A stretch of DNA of 6,114 nt from Ruminococcus sp. UBA5884 (GTDB lineage: Bacteria; Bacillota; Clostridia; Oscillospirales; Ruminococcaceae), in the NCBI GenBank assembly GCA_002431975.1, contig DJFA01000068.1, positions 1-6,114 of the forward strand. Reading direction: 5' to 3'. Below are positions 1 to 5,985 of the stretch, piece by piece (the first letter of the stretch is position 1; every line of letters starts with the position of its first letter). The notes below the pieces were generated by a model. It was not told where the DNA came from. It worked only from the letters and a program-made list of their open reading frames with translations, and did no database searches. The position numbers were made by a program, and so were the translations under genes.

Positions 1-28
1 AAAAAGTTTGAGCAAACGATAGTTTGCT
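1..28. repeat. Small inverted repeat at the left edge
   Basis: AGCAAAC (11-17), a 4-base GATA loop and GTTTGCT (22-28) form a perfect 7-bp inverted repeat. Read on the + strand it is not followed by a T-run. Read on the - strand it is followed by CAAAC and then five Ts at the window edge, so it could be part of a terminator, but there is no - strand gene here for it to serve. It may be the remains of a terminator of the gene to the left. The role is uncertain. Confidence 0.25.
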
Positions 29-45
29 GAATTAAGGTTGTCAGT

Positions 46-107
46 TGTAGGGGCTTCCTTAAGTTCGTCCGCCTGAAATTCCGATAAATCCAATGGTCGC
101 ACCTACA
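46..107. repeat. REP/BIME-like intergenic element, copy A (degenerate)
   Basis: This 62-bp element begins TGTAGGGGC (46-54) and ends GCACCTACA (99-107), which are inverted ends with one mismatch. Its first 22 bases are identical to the start of copy B at 2928, and its last 18 bases match the end of copy B with one change. The left half can form a GGGC/GTCC stem (51-54 with 67-70, one G-U pair) directly after a GTAG (47-50). The right-hand hairpin has decayed to about two pairs. The middle (73-85) resembles sequence just left of copy B (2893-2905). It sits in the leader of the yfhO-like gene, about 30 bases before its ribosome binding site. Confidence 0.6.
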
Positions 108-149
108 GAAATCAATCCATTATTATTATAAAAAAATTAGGAGGAAAAA

Positions 150-2837
150 ATGAGCAGTCTTAAAACACCTGCAGGGAAAGAAAAACGCAGTATCAAAGAC
201 TGGATTTATGACAGACGCATATATTTTCTGGCATTTTTCGTGCCGGTAGTAGTAATGTATATAACATATGCACTGTTTAAATTCTATCCGTTCGGAGATA
301 ACTGCGTACTTGTACTTGACCTTAACGGTCAGTATGTATATTATTTTGAATATGCAAGACAGGCATTCTGGGGAGACGGAAGTCTGCTTTACAGCTGGTC
401 GAGAAACCTCTCAGGAGAATTTCTCGGAATTATGGGATATTATCTTGCAAGTCCGTTTACGCTGATAGTAATGCTTCTGCCGCAGAAGATGATACTCGGA
501 AGTTTGCTTATAATGCAGCTTGCAAAGATAGGAACGACAGGTATAACATTCAGCTATTATCTTCAGAAGTCGCATAATGTAAAGCCGCTTAATTCAGTAT
601 TGTTCTCAACACTTTTTGCACTCTGTGCATATGCGGTAATACAGCTTATGGACCCGATGTGGCTTGACGGACTTGTATTCATGCCGCTTATGATGTATGG
701 AATTGAGAAGATAATAGACGAAGGAAAGAAAGTAAACTTTATAATACCGGCAGCAATAATGTTCTTTGCTAATTTCTATATAGGACTTATGCTTGCAATA
801 TTCTCAGTACTTTATTTCTTTTACTATATATTTTTCGGAACAAAGACAAAGCAGGGAATTGCAGGATTTTTCAAATCAGGGATACGTTTTGCGGTATCAG
901 GAGTAGTGGCAGCAATGATGGCAAGTGTAATGCTTCTGCCGGTATACTATTCGCTGAAGCTTGGAAAATTTGACTTTACAACACCTGATTATACGCTTAA
1001 ATTCCAGTTCCAGACGCTTGACCTTTTGTCAAAGCTGCTGCCGTCAAGTTATGATACAGTAAGGAACGAGGGATTGCCGGAGATTTACTGTGGTACACTT
1101 ACAATACTGATGGTTCCGCTTTTCTTCATGAATGAGAAAGTAACAGCGAAGAAGAAGGCAGGACTTGGAATGCTGCTTGCAGTAATGGTAATCAGTATGT
1201 ATGTAAAGCCTATAGATATGCTGTGGCACGGCGGACAGGTGCCGAACTGGCTTCCATACAGATATTCATTCATGGTATCATTTATACTTGTGACAATGGC
1301 AGCAATAGCCTTTGAGAATGTCGGAGGAATAAAGACAAGTACAATAGGCGGAACATTTGCAGGAATAATAGCATATCTGATGTATGCGGAAACTAAGGAA
1401 TATGAGAATATAGACACACTGGGTTCAATATGGTTTGCAGCAGGCTGCATAGCATTGTTTGCATATATGGTACGCTGCTATAAGAACTCACCTAATTCAA
1501 AGGCAATACCGATAGCAATGCTTGTGCTTATAAGCGGAGAGCTTGTTGTAAGCGGACTTGAAACAGTAAAGGATATAGATGAGGACGTAACATACAGCAA
1601 GAGAAAAGCATATATCGACTATATTTCCGCAGGACGTGAAGCAGTTGATGCCCTTAAAGAATATGATGATTCGCTTTACAGAGCAGAAAAAACGTTCCAC
1701 CGTACAGTAAACGATAATATGGCATTAAATCTCAGAGGACTTACACATTCAAGTTCAGTAATGAACTCAAAGGTAATAGATTTTCTGGGGAATATGGGTT
1801 ATTCAAACAGAGGACATTATACGAGATACAACGGTTCAACACCGATAACAGACGGACTTCTCGGAATAAAGTATGTTCTTGACAAGGAAAAGAAAACAGA
1901 GTCTTCATATATGGAAAACAAGGTTCTCACAAGCGGAGATATCACAGTATATGAGAACAAAAACGCACTTCCGATAGCGTATATGGTAGATGATGACATA
2001 CTGAATGTTTATGTAAAATCAGAAAATCCGTTTGAAAACCAGAATAATCTTTTAAGTGCAGTAACAGGTGAAAGATATGAATATTTCACAAGAGTAATGC
2101 CTGATGATATAAAATACAAGAATGTAACAACAGCAGACGCAGGAAACCAGACAAAATACATGGCAACAGAGAATATGGATTCAACAATAGAATTTTATAT
2201 AACCTCACAGAGCGACAACCCGATGTATCTGTTTTTCCCGTCAGCGAGTGAAAAGAAGGTAAATCTGTGGCTCAGTACAGAATTTGATGAGGAAACACAG
2301 AGCTATGTAAATCATAACTTCCTTAATTATTTCTTTGAAACACAGTATTATGCAATACAGAGAATGGGAGATTTTGAAGCAGGACAGCAGTTCTCACTTA
2401 TCTGTACAATAGCAAATGAATATGCATATATGAAAGACCAGTGGTTCTATCAGCTTGATACAGCAGCCGTTGATTCAGCACTTGCAAAGCTCAAAGAGGG
2501 AGCAATGACAGTGACAAAATTCAGCGATACACATATCGAAGGAACAGTAACCGCACAGGAAGGCCAGATTCTTATGACAACCATTCCTGAGGAGGGCGGC
2601 TGGACAATCAAGGTAGACGGCAAAAAGGTAGAGCCTGTACTGCTTGCGGACGCATTTATAGGAATACCGGTAACAGCAGGAACACATGAAATAGAGATGA
2701 GTTTCTTCCCGCAGGGACTTGGACTTGGTATAGTACTCCTTATAGTAGGAGCAGGAATAACAGTAGTATTCTATCTTAGTGACTATAATAAGCTCAATAA
2801 AATAATAGCAAAAGCAAAGGGAACAAAGAAGAAATAA
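150..2837 (+). CDS. YfhO family polytopic membrane protein (putative GT-C type glycosyltransferase)
   Basis: An 895-residue integral membrane protein. A short basic cytoplasmic N-terminus (about 1-23) precedes roughly 12-13 hydrophobic segments between about 24 and 469. A large extracytoplasmic part follows (about 470-855), then one last membrane helix (about 856-876) and a lysine-rich tail. The motif DLNGQYVYYFEY (57-68) lies in the first extracytoplasmic loop, where GT-C enzymes carry an acidic catalytic residue, so D57 is a candidate. The GGWTIKVDGKKVEP stretch and the following GTHEIEMSFFPQG, just before the last helix, are typical of the YfhO C-terminal domain. In Bacillus subtilis, YfhO works with CsbB and GtcA in glycosylating lipoteichoic acid. 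The exact substrate here cannot be read from sequence. The start is ATG at 150 with AGGAGG (139-144) five bases upstream. No convincing promoter is visible in 1-149. The gene is alone in its unit within the window and ends at a strong terminator. Confidence 0.9.
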   Translation: MSSLKTPAGKEKRSIKDWIYDRRIYFLAFFVPVVVMYITYALFKFYPFGDNCVLVLDLNGQYVYYFEYARQAFWGDGSLLYSWSRNLSGEFLGIMGYYLASPFTLIVMLLPQKMILGSLLIMQLAKIGTTGITFSYYLQKSHNVKPLNSVLFSTLFALCAYAVIQLMDPMWLDGLVFMPLMMYGIEKIIDEGKKVNFIIPAAIMFFANFYIGLMLAIFSVLYFFYYIFFGTKTKQGIAGFFKSGIRFAVSGVVAAMMASVMLLPVYYSLKLGKFDFTTPDYTLKFQFQTLDLLSKLLPSSYDTVRNEGLPEIYCGTLTILMVPLFFMNEKVTAKKKAGLGMLLAVMVISMYVKPIDMLWHGGQVPNWLPYRYSFMVSFILVTMAAIAFENVGGIKTSTIGGTFAGIIAYLMYAETKEYENIDTLGSIWFAAGCIALFAYMVRCYKNSPNSKAIPIAMLVLISGELVVSGLETVKDIDEDVTYSKRKAYIDYISAGREAVDALKEYDDSLYRAEKTFHRTVNDNMALNLRGLTHSSSVMNSKVIDFLGNMGYSNRGHYTRYNGSTPITDGLLGIKYVLDKEKKTESSYMENKVLTSGDITVYENKNALPIAYMVDDDILNVYVKSENPFENQNNLLSAVTGERYEYFTRVMPDDIKYKNVTTADAGNQTKYMATENMDSTIEFYITSQSDNPMYLFFPSASEKKVNLWLSTEFDEETQSYVNHNFLNYFFETQYYAIQRMGDFEAGQQFSLICTIANEYAYMKDQWFYQLDTAAVDSALAKLKEGAMTVTKFSDTHIEGTVTAQEGQILMTTIPEEGGWTIKVDGKKVEPVLLADAFIGIPVTAGTHEIEMSFFPQGLGLGIVLLIVGAGITVVFYLSDYNKLNKIIAKAKGTKKK

Positions 2838-2840
2838 TGG

Positions 2841-2875
2841 AAACAGGGCGGAATAAATAAATTCCGTCCTGTTTT
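2841..2875 (+). terminator. Intrinsic terminator after the yfhO-like gene
   Basis: AAACAGGGCGGAAT (2841-2854) pairs with ATTCCGTCCTGTTT (2861-2874) across a 6-base AAATAA loop. The stem is 14 bp with a single G-U pair and starts 3 bases after the TAA stop. The T-run is short (four Ts, 2872-2875), and the A-rich start of the left arm (AAACA) makes the structure weakly bidirectional. It should isolate the membrane-protein gene from what follows. Confidence 0.85.
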
Positions 2876-2927
2876 GACATCAATTCGTTCATCTGAAATT
2901 CGGATTGAAAAATATGCCGATTCGTTT

Positions 2928-3000
2928 TGTAGGGGCTTCCTTAAGTTCGCCCGTCAGGTTTACAGCATACCCCAACGGGTGACCAATGGTCGCCCCTACA
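2928..3000. repeat. REP/BIME-like element, copy B (complete inverted pair)
   Basis: A 73-bp element with perfect 9-bp inverted ends, TGTAGGGGC (2928-2936) and GCCCCTACA (2992-3000). It contains two hairpin units pointing in opposite directions. The left unit is GTAG (2929-2932) followed by a GGGC/GCCC stem (2933-2936 with 2949-2952). The right unit, read on the - strand, is GTAG (complement of 2996-2999) followed by an 8-bp stem, 2977-2984 with 2988-2995, with an AAT loop and one G-U pair. A CCCGT/ACGGG pair (2950-2954 with 2975-2979) could close the centre as an alternative fold. This is the layout of a REP pair (BIME or REPIN). The bounding GTAG tetranucleotide next to the stem is the hallmark known from REP sequences. 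Confidence 0.7.
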
Positions 3001-3039
3001 GAAATAACCATTGAATTTTGGTTGTACCATAATTTAAAC

Positions 3040-3078
3040 GGGCGAGCCCCTACAGAAATAATCCATTGAATTTGGGTT
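3040..3078 (-). repeat. REP-like right-end fragment, copy C, with duplicated flank
   Basis: GGGC-GA-GCCC followed by CTACA (3040-3054) is a right end with a collapsed hairpin, and there is no matching left end close by. The 33 bases 3046-3078 repeat 2992-3023 of copy B and its flank almost exactly, including the flank GAAATAATCCATTG. Homology therefore extends past the TACA boundary, which suggests a local duplication of the right end of copy B, or an element whose true end lies further out. Confidence 0.55.
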
Positions 3079-3147
3079 AATTAAATCATAAATCTGATAA
3101 TTGTTTTTTGTATGGAAAAATCATTGTTTAACCTATAAACAGTGTTT

Positions 3148-3171
3148 TGTAGGGGCGACCATTGGTCGCCC
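3148..3171 (+). repeat. REP-like single palindrome, copy D
   Basis: TGTAG (3148-3152) is directly followed by GGGCGACCATTGGTCGCCC (3153-3171), a perfect palindrome that folds as an 8-bp GC-rich stem with an ATT loop. It is the same hairpin as the right unit of copy B in the opposite orientation. The sequence just after it (CGCCGAATT) resembles what follows the left hairpin of copy A (CCGCCTGAAATT). No T-run follows on either strand, so it is not an intrinsic terminator. It lies 65 bases upstream of the radical SAM start and could affect the 5' end of that transcript. Confidence 0.65.
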
Positions 3172-3235
3172 GCCGAATTATGGATAAACATAAATTTGAT
3201 GTTCATTATTTTGAATTATAAAGGAGAGAAAAGAT

Positions 3236-3841
3236 ATGATGACACTGCTCTATGAGGTAGGAAACAACCTCTATGTAAACATAACGAACGCCTGTCCGTG
3301 TGCGTGTACATTCTGCATCAGGGAAAACGCAGACGGAGCGTATGGTTCAGACAGTCTGTGGCTTGACCATGACCCGTCAGCCGATGAGATAAAGGCTGAA
3401 TTTGATAAAAGGACTCTTTCAGACTACAGTGAAATAGTATTCTGCGGATACGGCGAACCGCTTGAAAGGATAGAAACTCTTATAGAAATATGCCGCTATA
3501 TCAAAGCAAAGGAGGGCTGTCCGCCTGTAAGACTGAATACAAACGGACTTTCTGATATTATAAATAAAAAGCCTACAGCACATATGCTTGAGGGCTGTAT
3601 TGATACAGTGTCAATAAGTCTTAACGCAGGAACAGAGGAATGCTATAACAGGGTAACAAATCCGTCATTTGGCAAAGGCTCATATAATGCAATGCTTAAA
3701 TTTGCAGAGGACTGTAAAAAATACGTGCCGAGAGTAATATTCACAGTAGTTGATGTAATACCGCCGGAGGAGATAGAGCTTGCCCGTAAAACAGCTGAAA
3801 AGATGGGAATTGAATTCAGAGTAAGGAAGTATGACTGCTGA
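3236..3841 (+). CDS. Radical SAM protein, TatD family-associated type
   Basis: A 201-residue protein with the radical SAM CX3CX2C cluster motif near its N-terminus: C20, C24 and C27 in NACPCACTFCIRE, with an extra C22 between them. These cysteines should hold a [4Fe-4S] cluster that cleaves S-adenosylmethionine. GYGEP (71-75) fits the SAM-binding GGE-type motif, and RLNTNG (99-104) and VSISLNA (125-131) match later strands of the partial TIM barrel. Small size, the N-terminal YVNITNACPC opening and absence of an extra C-terminal cluster domain fit the TatD-associated radical SAM family, which is usually about 200 residues. Its substrate is unknown, and no tatD gene lies in the window. AGGAG (3222-3226) is 9 bases before ATG 3236; a second ATG at 3239 is possible but farther away. 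The stop overlaps the next start (TGATG), so the two genes are probably translated together. Family call is firm; function is not known. Confidence 0.88.
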   Translation: MMTLLYEVGNNLYVNITNACPCACTFCIRENADGAYGSDSLWLDHDPSADEIKAEFDKRTLSDYSEIVFCGYGEPLERIETLIEICRYIKAKEGCPPVRLNTNGLSDIINKKPTAHMLEGCIDTVSISLNAGTEECYNRVTNPSFGKGSYNAMLKFAEDCKKYVPRVIFTVVDVIPPEEIELARKTAEKMGIEFRVRKYDC

Positions 3842-4626
3842 TGGAAAAGATAAGGCTTGACAGGTTTATAGCGAACCAGACGGGAATGGCACGTTCAGAA
3901 ACAAAGAAAATGATATACTGGAGCAAGGTAACAGTAAACGGAAAGACAGTACATTCATGTGATATGAAGATAGTGCCGGAAGAAGATGAGGTCTGTCTTA
4001 AAGGCGAAAGGATAGAATACAGGAAGAACATATATATAATGATGAACAAGCCGGCAGGAGTTGTATGTTCCACAAAGGACGGCAGGGCACCGACAGTAAT
4101 TTCACTTTTGCCGGACAATCTGAAAAGGAAGGATATATTTCCGGCAGGAAGACTTGACAAGGATACGACAGGATTTGTATTTTTAACCAATGACGGAGAG
4201 CTTGCCCACAGAATATTATCACCTGCAAAGCATATAGCGAAATATTATTTTGTTAAACTTGCACAACCCTATTGTGAGAAGTATGAGAAGGCATTTGCAG
4301 ATGGGATAGTGCTTGAAAACGGAGAGAAGTGTCTTCCGGCGAGGGTAAGCGGTATACCAAATCACGCAGAATGTGCGGTTGTGGAGCTTTTCGAGGGAAA
4401 ATACCATCAGATAAAACGAATGTTCGCAGCTGTTGAAAACAGTGTTGAAAGTCTTTCAAGAGTGCAGATGGGAAACCTTCCAATCGCCGCAGAACTGGGA
4501 TTTGGAGAGTGTTTGGAAATCTTGCACAACGATGTTGAAAACCTGTTGAAACCATCATCATTCGAAGATGTGCAAAAGAAAATTATTACAGATTTTTGGT
4601 CAAATTTAATAAACAATAATTTATAA
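3841..4626 (+). CDS. rsuA: RsuA-family pseudouridine synthase (16S rRNA type)
   Basis: A 261-residue enzyme that isomerises a uridine in ribosomal RNA to pseudouridine. Residues about 4-60 form an S4 RNA-binding domain (RLDRFIANQTGMARSE, then VTVNGKTV). The catalytic domain follows with MMNKPAGVVCST (67-78), PAGRLDKDTTG (101-111) containing the catalytic aspartate D106, LTNDGELAH (115-123), and KYHQIKRMF (187-195). The S4 sequence looks closer to RsuA (U516 of 16S rRNA in E. coli) than to RluB, RluE or RluF, but the target base is inferred. The protein is longer than the roughly 230-240 residues usual for RsuA, owing to an extra charged, asparagine-rich tail from about 239. The start ATG shares one base with the upstream stop; AAGGAAG (3823-3829), inside the upstream gene, may help initiation. 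I found no intrinsic terminator after the gene, and the next promoter begins within 20 bases. Confidence 0.92.
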   Translation: MEKIRLDRFIANQTGMARSETKKMIYWSKVTVNGKTVHSCDMKIVPEEDEVCLKGERIEYRKNIYIMMNKPAGVVCSTKDGRAPTVISLLPDNLKRKDIFPAGRLDKDTTGFVFLTNDGELAHRILSPAKHIAKYYFVKLAQPYCEKYEKAFADGIVLENGEKCLPARVSGIPNHAECAVVELFEGKYHQIKRMFAAVENSVESLSRVQMGNLPIAAELGFGECLEILHNDVENLLKPSSFEDVQKKIITDFWSNLINNNL

Positions 4627-4644
4627 GTTTGGTTAATTGGTGAC

Positions 4645-4674
4645 TTGAAATTTATATATGAAATTTGGTATTAT
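4645..4674 (+). promoter_or_regulatory. Sigma-A-type promoter for the ABC ATPase gene
   Basis: TTGAAA (4645-4650) and TATTAT (4669-4674) are separated by 18 bases, with an extended -10 TG at 4666-4667. Each hexamer is one base from consensus. Transcription would start near 4681, giving a leader of about 60 bases that contains only a 4-bp GCTG/CAGC hairpin (4696-4707). The promoter lies just after the stop of the rsuA-like gene, so the ATPase can be expressed independently. Confidence 0.7.
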
Positions 4675-4723
4675 ATTAATGTAAGTTAATTAAGTGCTGA
4701 AAACAGCCGAAAAAAATAAATTT

Positions 4724-4729
4724 GGGAGG
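4724..4729 (+). promoter_or_regulatory. Ribosome binding site that fixes the ABC ATPase start
   Basis: GGGAGG sits 10 bases before ATG 4740. A longer frame starting at TTG 4722 would place this site inside its own first codons and has no Shine-Dalgarno of its own, so ATG 4740 is preferred. Confidence 0.85.
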
Positions 4730-4739
4730 CCAGAAAAAA

Positions 4740-5879
4740 ATGGCAGGTTTATCATTACGCAATATCTATAAGAAATATGATAACGGATTTGTAGCCGTTA
4801 ATGATGTAAATCTTGAAATCAGAGATAAGGAATTTATAATTCTCGTAGGTCCGTCAGGATGCGGAAAATCAACAACACTCAGAATGATTGCAGGACTTGA
4901 AGAAATTTCAGAGGGTGAACTTTATATAGGCGACCGCCTTGTAAATGATATCGCACCAAAGGACAGAGATATAGCAATGGTTTTCCAGAACTACGCTCTT
5001 TATCCGCATATGACAGTTTTTGAAAACATGGCATTCGGACTCAAGCTCAGAAAAGTACCGAAGGAAGAAATCCAGAGAAAAGTTGAAGAAGCAGCAAAGA
5101 TACTTGACCTTTCACATCTCCTTGACAGAAAGCCGAAGGCAATGTCAGGCGGTCAGCGTCAGCGTGTGGCACTCGGACGTGCAATTGTTCGTTCACCACA
5201 GGTATTCCTTCTGGACGAACCTCTTTCAAACCTCGATGCAAAGCTTAGAGCACAGATGAGAACAGAAATTGCAAAGCTTCATAAGAAACTCGGAACAACA
5301 TTCATCTATGTTACACATGACCAGACAGAAGCTATGACAATGGGTGACAGAATCGTAGTAATGAAGGACGGAGTTATCCAGCAGGTAGATTCACCGCAGA
5401 ACCTCTATGACAGCCCTACAAACAGATTCGTAGCAGGCTTTCTTGGTTCACCGCAGATGAACTTTGTAGATGCAGTACTCCGCAATGCAAACGGAAGATT
5501 CTTCATTGAATTCGGTTCAGATGATTCAAAGACACAGAAGGGTGTAAAATATCAGGTTGAAATACCAGCATCAAAGGTAAATGCAGAACTTAATAACTAT
5601 GTAAACAAGGAAGTTATTATGGGTATCCGTCCTGAAAACATCTCAGACCATCCGGAAGACCTTGCAGCAGCAACAACAGGTATAGTTGAATGTTCAGTTG
5701 AAATCACAGAACTTATGGGTGCAGAAATTTATCTGTATCTCAACTGTGAAGGAAACAGCCTTACAGCAAGAGTTGACCCAACATCAACAGCAAAATCACA
5801 GGACGTTATACAGGTATGTATCGACCCGATGAAGGTTCATCTTTTTGATAAGGAAACAGACAAGACAATAATGAACTGA
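4740..5879 (+). CDS. ugpC: Carbohydrate ABC transporter ATP-binding protein (MsmX/UgpC/MalK type)
   Basis: A 379-residue cytoplasmic ATPase that powers sugar or glycerol-phosphate-type importers. The nucleotide-binding domain shows Walker A GPSGCGKST (37-45), the Q-loop at Q83 in VFQNYALYPHMTV, signature MSGGQ (135-139, Met instead of the usual Leu), Walker B VFLLDEP (155-161), D-loop SNLD (163-166), and the H-loop histidine H193 in YVTHDQTEAM. From about 235 on, a C-terminal OB/TOBE regulatory domain follows, with MGIRPENI and a final DPMKVHLFD, giving the usual full length of the MalK group. No permease or solute-binding protein gene is nearby. The gene has its own promoter and terminator, which fits a shared ATPase such as MsmX of Bacillus or MsmK of Streptococcus. 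Codon use is less ATA-rich than in the upstream genes, hinting at higher expression. The family is certain; the transported sugars are unknown. Confidence 0.95.
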   Translation: MAGLSLRNIYKKYDNGFVAVNDVNLEIRDKEFIILVGPSGCGKSTTLRMIAGLEEISEGELYIGDRLVNDIAPKDRDIAMVFQNYALYPHMTVFENMAFGLKLRKVPKEEIQRKVEEAAKILDLSHLLDRKPKAMSGGQRQRVALGRAIVRSPQVFLLDEPLSNLDAKLRAQMRTEIAKLHKKLGTTFIYVTHDQTEAMTMGDRIVVMKDGVIQQVDSPQNLYDSPTNRFVAGFLGSPQMNFVDAVLRNANGRFFIEFGSDDSKTQKGVKYQVEIPASKVNAELNNYVNKEVIMGIRPENISDHPEDLAAATTGIVECSVEITELMGAEIYLYLNCEGNSLTARVDPTSTAKSQDVIQVCIDPMKVHLFDKETDKTIMN

Positions 5880-5899
5880 TTTATAGATGAAAGAACAGA

Positions 5900-5934
5900 A
5901 AAGAGAGCATTGTAGTAAATGCTCTCTTTTTTTT
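5900..5934 (+). terminator. Strong intrinsic terminator after the ABC ATPase gene
   Basis: AAAGAGAGCATT (5900-5911) pairs perfectly with AATGCTCTCTTT (5918-5929) around a 6-base GTAGTA loop. The right arm runs into eight consecutive Ts (5927-5934). It lies 20 bases after the TGA stop and makes the ATPase gene a one-gene transcript. Confidence 0.95.
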
Positions 5935-5944
5935 ATTGATGTGA

Positions 5945-5963
5945 TGTCAACCTGAGGTTGACA
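5945..5963. promoter_or_regulatory. Perfect 19-base palindrome, candidate operator
   Basis: TGTCAACCT-G-AGGTTGACA is a perfect 9-bp inverted repeat around one central base. It has no T-run, so it is not a terminator, and it lies between a strong terminator and a promoter, 22 bases before the -35 box. This is the size and symmetry of a binding site for a dimeric regulator. The right arm contains a consensus -35 (TTGACA, 5958-5963), but no good -10 follows at the right distance. The regulator is not identified. Confidence 0.5.
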
Positions 5964-5985
5964 AAAAACTGCAAATGCTGATTGC

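Larger units (their letters stand above)
2838..3235. other. 398-base gene-free region filled with palindromic repeats
   Basis: No plausible open reading frame is present on either strand. From left to right it holds the yfhO terminator, an AT-rich stretch (2876-2927), element B (2928-3000), a right-end-only copy C (3040-3054) with its flank repeated (to 3078), about 70 bases of AT-rich unique sequence (3079-3147), the single palindrome D (3148-3171), and the ribosome binding site of the radical SAM gene. I found no convincing -35/-10 pair for that gene. A TATAAA at 3134-3139 lacks a well-spaced -35. Confidence 0.7.

Noticed and set aside
1085..1450. Long - strand reading frame inside the yfhO-like gene
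   Set aside because: It lies entirely antisense to a clear membrane-protein gene, has no ribosome binding site and resembles no family.
3101..3139. Promoter for the radical SAM gene (TTG-rich stretch plus TATAAA at 3134)
   Set aside because: No -35-like hexamer sits at 16-18 bases; the best candidate (TTGTAT at 3108) is 20 bases away and matches poorly.
3148..3171. Palindrome D as an intrinsic terminator
   Set aside because: No T-run follows the stem on either strand.
2928..3171. CRISPR array
   Set aside because: The repeats are palindromic, in mixed orientation, of unequal spacing and with shared flanks rather than unique spacers; no cas genes are present.
3816..4190. - strand reading frame of 124 codons antisense to the rsuA-like gene
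   Set aside because: It is the shadow of a gene with intact catalytic motifs on the + strand.
4431..4551. Repeated GTTGAAAAC/GTTGAAA words near the end of the rsuA-like gene
   Set aside because: They are short, imperfect and explained by the local Val-Glu-Asn coding; no wider repeat structure is visible.
4722..4739. Longer start (TTG 4722) for the ABC ATPase
   Set aside because: The added residues are encoded by the ribosome binding site itself (GGGAGG 4724-4729), and family proteins begin close to the ATG at 4740.
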